Of a stretch of 64,000 nt of DNA, positions 44,955 to 53,603 are shown one piece after another (the stretch's first letter is position 1; each line of letters opens with the position of its first letter). Source of the stretch: CALLPQ01 sp038531745 (lineage in GTDB: Bacteria; Pseudomonadota; Alphaproteobacteria; Caulobacterales; Parvularculaceae); contig JBCBBJ010000002.1 in the NCBI GenBank assembly GCA_038531745.1, forward strand, positions 252,371 to 316,370. Reading direction: 5' to 3'. Made by a program: the position numbers and the translations under genes. Under the pieces are notes generated by a model, which was not told the origin of the DNA, did no database searches, and was given only the letters and a program-made list of their open reading frames with translations.

Positions 44955-45518
44955 TTAGCGACGCTTGGTGCGTTTTTTGGCAGCTTTTTTCTTGGCTGGA
45001 GCCTTTTTCTTGGCTGCTTTCTTTTTAGCCGGGGCTTTTTTCTTTTTGGCTGTTGCCCGTTTTTTCGGGGCGGCAGCGGCGGCATCCATCTCGTCAAGCG
45101 CCGCAGCAAAAGACTCAAGCGCCTTCATAAACGCCGACTGTTGCGTTTTCGGCAGAACCTTCAGCGTTTCCGCCTCGGCCTTTTCCACTTTTGACAAGGC
45201 CGATGCCAGCATCCGCTTACCAGCAGCGGTGATGGATACGGAGTTTGCCCGCGCGTCGGCTTTTGTCCGTTGACGTGACAACAGGCCTTTTTTGATCATC
45301 CGCGCGATCATGTCGGCGAGGGTTGACCGGTCGATGCCGGTATGGCGCACAAGATCGGTCTGGCTCAGACCTTCATTGTTGGCCACCGTGTGCAACACCT
45401 CAAACTGGCGTGGTGTGGGGCCGCTTGACCCAACGCTTTTTGAGTACAGGTCGTGGGAATATTGCTGGGCGCGGCGCAACAGATGGCCGGGTGATTTTTT
45501 CAGGGTGAACTTTGCCAT
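44955..45518 (-). CDS. MarR-family regulator with histone-H1-like basic C-terminal tail
   Basis: 187 aa. A normal MarR winged helix occupies residues about 10-140: TPRQFEVLHTVANNEGLSQTDLVRHTGIDRSTLADMIARMIKKGLL, then ADARANSVSITAAGKRML. After a spacer (MDAAAAAP) the last 38 residues are almost only Lys, Ala and Pro (AKKKKAPAKKKAAKKK type repeats), resembling the tails of histone H1 and bacterial histone-like proteins. This tail should bind DNA without sequence preference. GGAG eight bases upstream of ATG 45518 marks the start; the frame continues upstream without support. A terminator follows at 44851-44895. Confidence 0.9.
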   Translation of the reverse strand: MAKFTLKKSPGHLLRRAQQYSHDLYSKSVGSSGPTPRQFEVLHTVANNEGLSQTDLVRHTGIDRSTLADMIARMIKKGLLSRQRTKADARANSVSITAAGKRMLASALSKVEKAEAETLKVLPKTQQSAFMKALESFAAALDEMDAAAAAPKKRATAKKKKAPAKKKAAKKKAPAKKKAAKKRTKRR

Positions 45519-45996
45519 TTTCTGGTCTCCATAGGTCGAAATTAGATCACTTGGTATCCGGTGAGATAGTGCCATGCCGGTGGTCAAAGAGTGAGATGAT
45601 CAGTCTTTATCCCGTACGGAATATCTGTGGACAGCATACCAAGATCGGCGTTTATCGCTAGTCGGATCAATTGTCAAAACATCCGATACGGACCAATGGC
45701 CAAATAACTCTTAAAAATTCGTGTTTATTATCCGATTGCACCCTATTTTGAGCCGTATACGATGGTTTATAGGGCGGCGTTGGCCGAGGCAGGTTCGGTT
45801 TGGGCCGATTTGTGATAGAATGCGGGCAGCGCGGATAATCCGATCACGATTTATCATTTTTGTGACACATCGTGGTGAGGTCGGCCATCATCATCCGCTA
45901 TGATAACAGGAAATGCTCCGATCAAGGCGCCAGGCGATGCCGGAACCCATCCGCCGAGTGCGGAGCGCGCGCCACATGAAATCGAAAGGAAGGCCC
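45519..45996. other. AT-rich divergent promoter region
   Basis: This 478-bp gap separates the MarR-type and NUDIX genes, which point away from each other. It is distinctly more AT-rich than the surroundings. I see no supported gene. It must hold promoters for both sides and could hold MarR operators, but I cannot fix an operator sequence by eye. Confidence 0.45.
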
Positions 45997-46545
45997 ATGG
46001 GTACACAAAACGGGACAGAAGATTTTGACCGTACCCCGCTTTTCCGGACACAGATTCCGGCCGGCGATGACCGCGAGCGCAGCCAATGTGGCCATTGCGG
46101 CTTTATCGACTATCAAAACCCGAAAATCGTCACCGGGGTCGTGGCCACGTGGGAGGAGAAGATCCTGCTCTGTAAACGGGCCATTGACCCGCGCAAGGGC
46201 TATTGGACCCTGCCCGCGGGGTATATGGAGCTGGGCGAGAGTGTGGAAGACGGCGCCGCGCGCGAAGCGTGGGAAGAAGCCCGCGCAGACCTCACCCTTG
46301 ATCAGGTGCTGGCAATCTATTCGATCCCGCGCATCAGCCAGGTGCAGATTTTGTACCGCGCGCGTCTGAACAATCCGGACGTGAGCGCCGGACCCGAAAG
46401 CGAGGCCGTGGCGCTCTATAACTGGGCTGACATCCCCTGGGCCCACATCGCCTTCCCCACCGTCGGCTGGGCCCTACGCCACTATGCGGAAACAAAAGAC
46501 CAGACGAGCTTCGTGCCGTTCGGCAACCCGGTGGACGGGGTTTAG
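45997..46545 (+). CDS. NUDIX hydrolase with N-terminal CxxC zinc-type motif
   Basis: 182 aa. Residues near 30-45 hold CGHCGFIDYQNPK, the start common to NADH-pyrophosphatase-like and ADP-ribose NUDIX enzymes. The NUDIX box is GYMELGESVEDGAAREAWEEARADL near residue 70-94; the usual Gly after EE is Ala here, a conservative change in many relatives. It probably hydrolyses a nucleoside diphosphate derivative. GGAAGG before ATG 45997 supports this start over the one at 45913. Confidence 0.9.
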   Translation: MGTQNGTEDFDRTPLFRTQIPAGDDRERSQCGHCGFIDYQNPKIVTGVVATWEEKILLCKRAIDPRKGYWTLPAGYMELGESVEDGAAREAWEEARADLTLDQVLAIYSIPRISQVQILYRARLNNPDVSAGPESEAVALYNWADIPWAHIAFPTVGWALRHYAETKDQTSFVPFGNPVDGV

Positions 46546-46815
46546 AGGGGGGTAGTGGGGGCGGTTAAGCAGGATGATGACCCGTGGGTGATCGGTCAAG
46601 AACGGATGATGAAAAGTGGCTTAGAAACGCTGCGTGGCTGACTGTTCGTTATTGCGGGCAGGCGGGAGGACTGGGATTGTAAAAGTCTCAATGACCGGCA
46701 TTGGTACTTTCATAAAATTTGGAGATCCACCAAAGATGTCAGTTTATCTCCAAAGGCGGGCAGAGAGAAATCGTAGTACCTTTGTGAAAAAAGAAGGCCC
46801 ATGCTCCAATCATCG

Positions 46816-48810
46816 TCAGGAGACGGCGTTCTCCTCGCCCTCGCTTTCATTTACCTCCTCCACCACGCCAGATAAGTACTTGTCATAGGTCTGCTGAAGA
46901 TATTTCAATGACGCCTCCTTATCGATATTGGCCTTCAGATGATCTTCGACGAACTTCATCCGGGACTTAGCTTCCTCGAGCACCTCACCCCACGTCTTGC
47001 ACCAAACCTCGATTTTTCCGTCCTTGTAAACCTGCCCCTTCGGACGATCACTCTGCCTCGCCTCACGCTTTCCCGTTTGCTTGAATGCGTTCGAGATAAC
47101 CCAGAAGCTCCACCGGGTCTTGAGGGCCTCGAAGCGCTCGTCCTCAGCTACGGCGAAGGCATAGTTCTTAACCTGAGTGATTTCCGCGCTGCCGATCTTC
47201 ACAGTGGGCCGCTTGAGCTCAACGATCAGGTGCTCGCGCTCCTCAGCCCGGTTCTGCGGCACCGAGCGGGAAAGCATCAGGTCAACGATGCCCCTCTTGC
47301 CGTCGATCCTGGTCACGGGCCGATCGATTGCAGTGTCCTCGCCGATCAACTTGAGGTGCTTTCGTAGCACCTCGGTCAGTGACTGGTCGTCAACCGTGAG
47401 GCTGAATTCTTCGCCGAAAAGCCATGTGTTGTTGTCCGCGAGGATACGGTGGAGCTGGCTGCGTTCCTTTAACCGAGAATTGCACTCGGGGTCGAAAAGG
47501 AGAGCCTCGAGACCAGTGAGGAACTTCAGCCTGTCAGCTACGAGCTTCGAGGCGCTTATCACGTTCGCCAGCGAAGCCTCCTCGAGCAGCTTGGAAAGCT
47601 CCTTCTGCTTGCGCTCTGGGAGGTCAAGCACCTCGTTCAGAATAAGCTGCAGCTCCTCTGGCCCGCTCTCAATTGCCTGCCGGAGCATCCTTAGCTGAAA
47701 TGCCTTGGTCTTCCTGTTGCTTTCGGAGAACTCGGGCAAGTGTTGTTTTACATTGAGCGCCACGATGTCAAAGACCTTGCGCTCGGCCCTCTCGACGCTG
47801 GTCTGCGGCTCGGCGGCATAGGGGTAGACCCGCTCGGTCTTCCACTGCTCGATCTCGGTCCGTGCGGCGTCGGCCTCGCGGGCTCGAAAGTACTCTTTTA
47901 TGCGCTCCTGCGCCGACTCGTAGGCGGCCTGAAGGGAGGGGTTCATCTCCGCAAGCTCCAGCGCGCCGGCCTCGTGTAGTCGAGAGATGTATAGCGACTT
48001 GAGGTAGGCGGAAAATTGGAAGCCCTGGGTGTGGAACCTTGGCTGCCGGCGCTGAAGCGGAAATCCATCCTCCGTACACAGATAGACGACGCGATCAGTC
48101 GAGGTCTTCCACACGATCAGTTCGAGATCGAGCGCGTGTTCCTTCTCGTCCTCCGCGATGGGGTCGAGCGAAAACTTCTCGCGGGTCGCGATGGCTTTGT
48201 TGGGGTCGAGCCTCTCGGAGTTGAGGGAAATGGAGACGTCGGGATAGTCGCTCAGGTAAAGCGCGAAAATCTCGGAAAGTTCCTGGACCGCGGTATCGCT
48301 CTCTAGCGAGCGGAAGTCACGGTGGAGCTCAGTAATGCGGACTTCTACCCCTGTTGTCGTGTTTTCCACAGCGACGGGCTCCGTCACCCGCACGTCGATG
48401 AGGTTTTCGCGGATAAGGCTGATCGTATATCGGACACGCTTGTCCCTGTCGCCATGGACAACCCTCCAGTCTGCGACACGGCCGAGCGCGAGCGCCTTCA
48501 ACCGCCCCCTACCTTCTTTGCCGTGGAGCATACGCGACTTGGTCTTGGAGCGGCTTCCACTTGCCTTCCACGAGCCGCCGAGCTTACCGAACAACTCCGC
48601 GACGTCTTCGTGAGGTATGCCGTGACCGTTGTCGCGCACCGCGATCGACTGCATGCCTAAATCGGTCGACTGGACTTCGATCCGCACGTCGGTAGCGTCC
48701 GCATCGAGGGCGTTCCAGACGAGTTCTGCAAGCGCTTGGATTGGCCTGGCGCTTGCTAGCTTCTCAAGATGATCGCCCTGGACCTCGACTTTGTAGTGCA
48801 CGTCAGCCAT
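46816..48810 (-). CDS. GHKL ATPase fused to PD-(D/E)XK (Shedu-like) nuclease core, putative defence protein
   Basis: 664 aa. The N-terminal Bergerat ATP-binding fold is complete: N-box ELVWNALDAD (E29, N33, D36), G1 box DNGHGI (60-65), G2 box GKEGRGRLKAL (97-107). This is the MutL/Hsp90/MORC group. A middle transducer-like and helical region follows (about 130-480). Near the C-terminus a nuclease core reads RGIVDLML (D510), then LIVELKRP (E531, K533), then ITQVKNYAFAV, the D...ExK...Q-x3-Y arrangement seen in Shedu/DUF4263 and other PD-(D/E)XK enzymes. The gene stands alone between conserved housekeeping genes and uses codons unlike its neighbours. ATP-dependent DNA cleavage against invading DNA is inferred, not shown. 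Confidence 0.78.
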   Translation of the reverse strand: MADVHYKVEVQGDHLEKLASARPIQALAELVWNALDADATDVRIEVQSTDLGMQSIAVRDNGHGIPHEDVAELFGKLGGSWKASGSRSKTKSRMLHGKEGRGRLKALALGRVADWRVVHGDRDKRVRYTISLIRENLIDVRVTEPVAVENTTTGVEVRITELHRDFRSLESDTAVQELSEIFALYLSDYPDVSISLNSERLDPNKAIATREKFSLDPIAEDEKEHALDLELIVWKTSTDRVVYLCTEDGFPLQRRQPRFHTQGFQFSAYLKSLYISRLHEAGALELAEMNPSLQAAYESAQERIKEYFRAREADAARTEIEQWKTERVYPYAAEPQTSVERAERKVFDIVALNVKQHLPEFSESNRKTKAFQLRMLRQAIESGPEELQLILNEVLDLPERKQKELSKLLEEASLANVISASKLVADRLKFLTGLEALLFDPECNSRLKERSQLHRILADNNTWLFGEEFSLTVDDQSLTEVLRKHLKLIGEDTAIDRPVTRIDGKRGIVDLMLSRSVPQNRAEEREHLIVELKRPTVKIGSAEITQVKNYAFAVAEDERFEALKTRWSFWVISNAFKQTGKREARQSDRPKGQVYKDGKIEVWCKTWGEVLEEAKSRMKFVEDHLKANIDKEASLKYLQQTYDKYLSGVVEEVNESEGEENAVS

Positions 48811-49050
48811 CGCAAGAATTTAGAACATTTAATGAATAAAGACCAATCCTTTCGATCCGAAATTGTAGCCTATCACTAAGTCTGCTCCGATAAACCAGCC
48901 TTGAACGGATATCATGTTTCTGTCCGCTCCTTTGCTGAAGCGGGCATCGGGCATTGCAACCGAACGGATGGCATTGCCTAGTCCAAAAGCCAATGTCCCG
49001 TTACCGCAACCAACCACTCCCAAGCCCACACTCACCGCCGATCAGTTGCC

Positions 49051-49761
49051 TCAATCGCCCGATGCTTCCGCACCCGGCATCTGGCTGGCGTTCTTCATGA
49101 TGAACGGGATTTGGGAGCCGGTGAAGACCATGGTCAGGAGGGTGAAGCCGAAGATTTTGAGGTTGACCCAGGTGGCCTCCCCCGGGCAGGGGGCGTTTCC
49201 GGTGAGGTCACACTCGCGCGTCAAATAACGCCACGCGATTTCATTCAGCACGGCCATAAAAACAAAAAACGCCCCATAGCGGATCGTGAGCGAGCGCCAG
49301 GCGCTATCGGCCATTTGGAACGCGTCATCAAAGAGGGTTTTCAGGAACGTACGCCCACTTACCAATCCGCCAAACAGGAGCGCGGCGAAGAGGAGATTCA
49401 CCATGGTGGGCTTCATAAAGAAAAACGTTTTATCCTTGAGAAGCAAGGTCAGGGACCCAAACACCCCGATGATCACCCCGCTGATCAACAGCATGGGCGC
49501 GATCCGGCGTTCTTTATACACACTATAGGCAAACGCCACGGCAAAAGCGGGCATGAACAGGCCGATGGCGAGATACATCTGGCCGCCTTCCTCAATCGTC
49601 CAGTTTTGACCGATCAGATTGCCAAGAAGGGGCGCGATTTGCCCCCCGAAAAAATAAGCAATCATAAAAACCGCCAACGGGCCGAAATCGACCCAGGCTT
49701 TTGCAGTGCCCTTAAGGCGGGGGGCGCTGCCTTTCAGGCGGGGGGCGGGTGCATCAGACAT
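49051..49761 (-). CDS. yciB: Septation protein YciB/IspZ-family
   Basis: 236 aa inner-membrane protein with about six hydrophobic segments. Typical sequences: DFGPLAVFMIAYFFGG near residue 25, then LLKDKTFFFMKPTMVNLLFAALLFGGL near 106-132, and MADSAWRSLTIRYGAFFVFMAVLNEIAWR near 150-178. It affects cell-envelope synthesis and septation in enterobacteria. The order mtaB-ftsY-yciB is standard in alphaproteobacteria. About 20 extra C-terminal residues follow the core. Confidence 0.93.
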   Translation of the reverse strand: MSDAPAPRLKGSAPRLKGTAKAWVDFGPLAVFMIAYFFGGQIAPLLGNLIGQNWTIEEGGQMYLAIGLFMPAFAVAFAYSVYKERRIAPMLLISGVIIGVFGSLTLLLKDKTFFFMKPTMVNLLFAALLFGGLVSGRTFLKTLFDDAFQMADSAWRSLTIRYGAFFVFMAVLNEIAWRYLTRECDLTGNAPCPGEATWVNLKIFGFTLLTMVFTGSQIPFIMKNASQMPGAEASGD

Positions 49762-49776
49762 AGAGGGTCCTCCGGG

Positions 49777-50958
49777 TCAGGCAATATCGGCAAGGGCGCG
49801 GGCGAAATTGTCCGCATCAAAGGCTTGCAGGTCTTCAACGCTTTCGCCCACGCCGATGAAATGCACGGGCAGGGCGAATTTATCAGCCAGCGCCACCAGA
49901 ACACCGCCGCGCGCCGTGCCATCCAGTTTAGTCATGACAAGACCGGTTATATCGGCGGTTTGTTTGAAGACGTCCACTTGCGACAGGGCATTCTGGCCCA
50001 CCGTGGCGTCAAGGACCAGGACCGTATCGTGGGGCGCCGTCTCATCGAGCTTGCGGATCACCCGCACCACCTTGGCCAGTTCGTCCATCAATTCGCGTTT
50101 GTTTTGCAGGCGGCCCGCCGTATCGATCATCAGTACGTCAATATTCTGGTCACGCGCGGCCTCAACCGCATCATAGGCGAGGCCCGCGGCGTCTGCGCCC
50201 ACGGTTTTGGCGATGACCGGGGTGCCGGTGCGTTCGCCCCAGACGGTCAATTGCTCAATGGCGGCAGCGCGGAAGGTATCGCCCGCGGCCAGCATGACCG
50301 ATTTACCTTCGGCTTTGAATTTGGCGGCGAGCTTGCCGATGGTGGTGGTTTTGCCGGCACCGTTAACGCCGGTCATCAAAATCACATGGGGGCGATTGGT
50401 GGCCTCCACGGTCAGCGGCCGCGCCAAGGGCCGCAATGTTTCGGCCACATCATCGGCGAGGGCGCGGCGCACCTCTTCGTCGGTCACTTCTTTATCGAAC
50501 TTTTCTTTGGCCAGGGCTGTGGTTAGCCGGGTCGCCGCAGGCAGGCCAAGGTCTGCGCTGATCAGGAGGTTTTCCAATTCCTCCAACATCTCGTCATCAA
50601 GCTTTTTCTTGGTGAAGATGGCGGTAACGCCCTCGGTCAGGCGTCCGGAGGTTTTCGACAGGCCCTGTTTCAGACGGGAGAAAAAGCCGGTTTTCTTCGG
50701 TGGTTCATCTGGCGGCGTTTCCGGCGGTGGCCCCAACGCAGGATCAGGCTCGGCGTCCGGTTCCTTATTGATTGGGGCAGCCGGTGTCTCTTCGGACGCT
50801 GAGGCTGGCACAGGTTCTGGCGCGGCCCCCGGATCAGGGGCGTCCTCTTCAACCGGCTCCGGCTCGCCCGTTTGGGTCTTCGCCGTCTCGTCGGGCGCTG
50901 GCGTTTCTTCGCTGTCTTTTTTGCGGGAGAAGAGCCCAGACAAAAAGCCCTTGGCCAT
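49777..50958 (-). CDS. ftsY: Signal recognition particle receptor FtsY
   Basis: 393 aa GTPase that docks SRP-ribosome complexes at the membrane. An acidic, Pro-rich A domain covers residues 10-85, followed by the N domain (LSKTSGRLTEGVTAIF...). The G domain shows G1 GVNGAGKTTTIGKLA near 194, DTFRAAAIEQL near 227, G3 DTAGRLQNKRELMDEL near 275, TKLDGTARGG near 343 and the C-terminal GVGESVEDLQAFDADNFARAL. A membrane-binding amphipathic start (AKGFLSGLFSRKK) is present. Confidence 0.96.
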   Translation of the reverse strand: MAKGFLSGLFSRKKDSEETPAPDETAKTQTGEPEPVEEDAPDPGAAPEPVPASASEETPAAPINKEPDAEPDPALGPPPETPPDEPPKKTGFFSRLKQGLSKTSGRLTEGVTAIFTKKKLDDEMLEELENLLISADLGLPAATRLTTALAKEKFDKEVTDEEVRRALADDVAETLRPLARPLTVEATNRPHVILMTGVNGAGKTTTIGKLAAKFKAEGKSVMLAAGDTFRAAAIEQLTVWGERTGTPVIAKTVGADAAGLAYDAVEAARDQNIDVLMIDTAGRLQNKRELMDELAKVVRVIRKLDETAPHDTVLVLDATVGQNALSQVDVFKQTADITGLVMTKLDGTARGGVLVALADKFALPVHFIGVGESVEDLQAFDADNFARALADIA

Positions 50959-51001
50959 TTTCGGTATCCTTTATCGTGCGGGCAAACCCATACGCGGTGC
51001 C

Positions 51002-52354
51002 TTACGCGTTTTCCGGCACTTGGGGTACCGTTTTGGCGGTAACAAGGTCACCGTCGCGCGGGCCCACAACAATACAGGCCAGCGTGCCGGGCGTCAGCGA
51101 CGGCCTATCTGGGGCCGCCCCCGGCAGTTTGACGGTAGCAAAGCAGCCGAGCCGCGCGCGATTGCCGCTTTCCACAATGGCGATGTGTTCGCTGCCCTCT
51201 AGGCTGTCGAGAAACCGGTACTTTGCCGCCGTGGCGGCGCTCCGCAACCGGGCGGCTCTCTCCTTGATGACCGCGCCGTTCACTTGGGGCATGCGCGCCG
51301 CCGGGGTGCCTTCGCGGAGGGAGTAGGGAAACACATGCACAAAATTGAGGCCCGCCTCCTCTATGAGGTGTAAGGAGTTTTCGAACATCGCCTCGGTCTC
51401 GGTGGGAAAGCCGGCAATGATATCGGCCCCAAAGGCCATGTCCGACCGGGCGGCCTGCACCCGGTGACAAACCTCTATGGCCTGCGCGCGGGTATGACGG
51501 CGTTTCATCCGTTTCAGGATCATATCGTCCCCCGATTGAACCGATAGGTGCAGATAGGGGGCAACGCGGCTGTCCCCGGTGATCCGCTCAAACAGGGCCT
51601 CGTCAATCTCCGCCCCATCAATGGAGGAAAGCCGTAGGCGGAACAAATCGGGCACCTGATCAAGAAGCGTATCCACAAGCGCGCCCAGGGTGGGCGTGCC
51701 CTCAAGGTCCGGCCCGTAAGAGGTGATATCCACCCCGGTCAGCACCAGTTCCTTATGCCCAGCTTCCACAAGCCGCCGGGCCTGCTCCACGACCCGGTCC
51801 ACGGGCACAGACCGGGCGTTCCCCCGGCCATAAGGGATGATACAGAACGTACACCGATGATCGCAGCCATTTTGTACCTGCAAGAACGCGCGCGCCCGGT
51901 CACCATACCCGTCAATAAGGTGCGGCGCGCTTTCGCGCACGGCCATGATGTCGTTGACCAAAACGGCGGCGCTTGCGTCCGGCTTTTGCGCGCCAAGACG
52001 GGTGGCCAGATTGGCCCACCCGTCGGGCGTTAGTTTTTCCTGATTGCCCAGAACGCCGTCCACTTCCGGCATGGCGGCGAACTGGTCCGGGTCAATCTGC
52101 GCGGCACAGCCGGTAACGATGACTTTGGCGTTGGGGCTTTCCCGCCGGGCCCGGCGCACCGCCGCGCGCGCATCACGCACCGCATTATTGGTCACCGCAC
52201 AGCTATTGATCACCACGGCGTCAGCCAGCCCAGCCTCCGCCCCTAACTGCGCCATGGCCTCGGACTCATACCCATTCAGCCGACAACCATGGGTGATGAG
52301 TGTCGGCGCTTTCGCCCGGGCGTGAGGCACCATTTTTTTCGAGGGTTGCGGCAT
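51002..52354 (-). CDS. mtaB: tRNA t6A37 methylthiotransferase MtaB
   Basis: 450 aa radical-SAM enzyme that converts t6A37 to ms2t6A37 in tRNAs reading ANN codons. N-terminal UPF0004 domain cysteines are in ITHGCRLNGYES, VINSCAV and VTGCAAQ. The radical-SAM cluster is CDHRCTFCIIPYGRG near residue 163. A TRAM-type RNA-binding domain closes the protein (GSEHIAIVESGNRARLGCFATVKL near 390). It lies 43 bp upstream of ftsY on the same strand. Confidence 0.95.
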   Translation of the reverse strand: MPQPSKKMVPHARAKAPTLITHGCRLNGYESEAMAQLGAEAGLADAVVINSCAVTNNAVRDARAAVRRARRESPNAKVIVTGCAAQIDPDQFAAMPEVDGVLGNQEKLTPDGWANLATRLGAQKPDASAAVLVNDIMAVRESAPHLIDGYGDRARAFLQVQNGCDHRCTFCIIPYGRGNARSVPVDRVVEQARRLVEAGHKELVLTGVDITSYGPDLEGTPTLGALVDTLLDQVPDLFRLRLSSIDGAEIDEALFERITGDSRVAPYLHLSVQSGDDMILKRMKRRHTRAQAIEVCHRVQAARSDMAFGADIIAGFPTETEAMFENSLHLIEEAGLNFVHVFPYSLREGTPAARMPQVNGAVIKERAARLRSAATAAKYRFLDSLEGSEHIAIVESGNRARLGCFATVKLPGAAPDRPSLTPGTLACIVVGPRDGDLVTAKTVPQVPENA

Positions 52355-52510
52355 GGAATGGTATGTAGGCTCTTGCAGGGTAATTGTCCAAGCGGCCTAA
52401 CTGCCCTTTCCATACCCGGTTGAGGATTGATCGCTTACACCAATGCAGAAAGTGCAATTCGAAAAAGGCGGATATCGCTTTGCTCAACCCGCCTTGGTGG
52501 TCGTTGTCTA

Positions 52511-53104
52511 TTAACGGGTCCGCCAGCACAGGGTGGTCTGGTTCTCTTCCGTTCGTAATCGGGTGATGCGCACCCGGCCACTACCGGGGATATCAAGACC
52601 CTCACGCAAAGCAGGACCAAGCGCGGCATTGAGCGCCGGCTGGATGCGCGGCCATTGTGTCTCGATGCCCTTAACGATGGCGTCTTTCATTTTCCGCTCA
52701 ATGAGGTTTTCGAACAGGGAGAGAAAGCCATTTGCATTCACCCGCATATCGACGGTCACACCATTCATGCTGATCAGAGACTGACGACTGCCCGAACGAT
52801 AATCATAGTAATCAAGACTGGTGGCGAGATCGAGATAAGGCAGAGGCCCGGATTTGGCGAGAATATTCGCGTCTGCGGCCTTATTGTCGTTGTTGCGATA
52901 AATCCGGCCTTTCGCCCATCCCTTCAACTCGTTGCCTTCCGTTTCAAATGAAGCCCGCATGATGAAACCACGATACTCTGGCAATACGGTAAAACGACTG
53001 GTGTTGAAATCCTGGATGAAATGATAGCGACGCGGACGATCAACACGATCGACATCCGGCAACTGCACCGACACCGCCTCTAGCCCAAGGCAGACGTTCC
53101 GCAC
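52511..53104 (-). CDS. Unknown protein
   Basis: About 197 aa. Recognisable stretches are QDFNTSRFTVLPEYRGFIMRASFETEGNELKGWAKGRIYRNNDN near residues 30-75, and a helical C-terminal half (SLFENLIERKMKDAIVKGIETQW). I recognise no family. GTG 53104 is proposed because the TTG at 53149 would overlap the start of the divergent gene at 53132; the N-terminus is uncertain. Confidence 0.55.
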   Translation of the reverse strand: MRNVCLGLEAVSVQLPDVDRVDRPRRYHFIQDFNTSRFTVLPEYRGFIMRASFETEGNELKGWAKGRIYRNNDNKAADANILAKSGPLPYLDLATSLDYYDYRSGSRQSLISMNGVTVDMRVNANGFLSLFENLIERKMKDAIVKGIETQWPRIQPALNAALGPALREGLDIPGSGRVRITRLRTEENQTTLCWRTR

Positions 53105-53131
53105 AAACGCGCGCCGTGGTATGAACTTAAA

Positions 53132-53494
53132 ATGCCGAAAGCCAAGCAACCATTACCACCGCAATCGCCGCATCCGCTCAAAAACGGAGAGGCGCAGGTA
53201 ATTAAAAAAGTAGTCGAACGCTTCTTTGGTCAGGACGCAATCATCCGCAATTTTGGCGCTGACCCAGACAGGTTGCAACTGCACGTGGAAACAAGTCGCA
53301 ACGATGTCTTTGCGAACGACGAATGCGTTGGCGTCCTAAACTGCAAGATTGTAAGGGATCAGATTGACCTGACCGTCACCAAGCGCGGGGATCGAGTCCG
53401 GGGATTTCGCGAAATTGGCCTATCGACATGGGGTTATCATCTGACAGCAAACGTCCGCTTTTGGCGACTCACGGCTGTATCGATAAATCGTTGA
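53132..53494 (+). CDS. Unknown 120-aa protein
   Basis: 120 aa, basic, mixed alpha/beta. The central part (VIKKVVERFFGQDAIIRNFGADPDRLQLHVETSRNDVFANDECVGVLNCKIVRDQIDLTVTKRG) looks like a compact fold with a Leu/Ile pattern rather than noise, so it is kept. No known domain. It is divergent from the unknown gene at 52511-53104 and belongs to the same accessory stretch. Confidence 0.5.
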   Translation: MPKAKQPLPPQSPHPLKNGEAQVIKKVVERFFGQDAIIRNFGADPDRLQLHVETSRNDVFANDECVGVLNCKIVRDQIDLTVTKRGDRVRGFREIGLSTWGYHLTANVRFWRLTAVSINR

Positions 53495-53603
53495 ATCGGA
53501 TGACAGCAGACCTCGCGCTCCCCTTCGCGGAAACCCAGTCGCGCCTGATTTACAAACCGAGGATAGTTATCCCCGTGTTTTTTGGCGGTGCTATGCTTGC
53601 GGC

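Noticed and set aside
48829..49035. Minus-strand 68-codon frame with a beta-strand-like end (GWFIGADLVIGYNF)
   Set aside because: It might be the remnant of an outer-membrane protein, but it is short, has only a GTG start and no ribosome binding site; not enough to call.
49111..50526. Long plus-strand open frame opposite yciB and ftsY
   Set aside because: It is the antisense of two well-supported genes; its protein is rich in His, Gln, Gly and Arg with no domain pattern.
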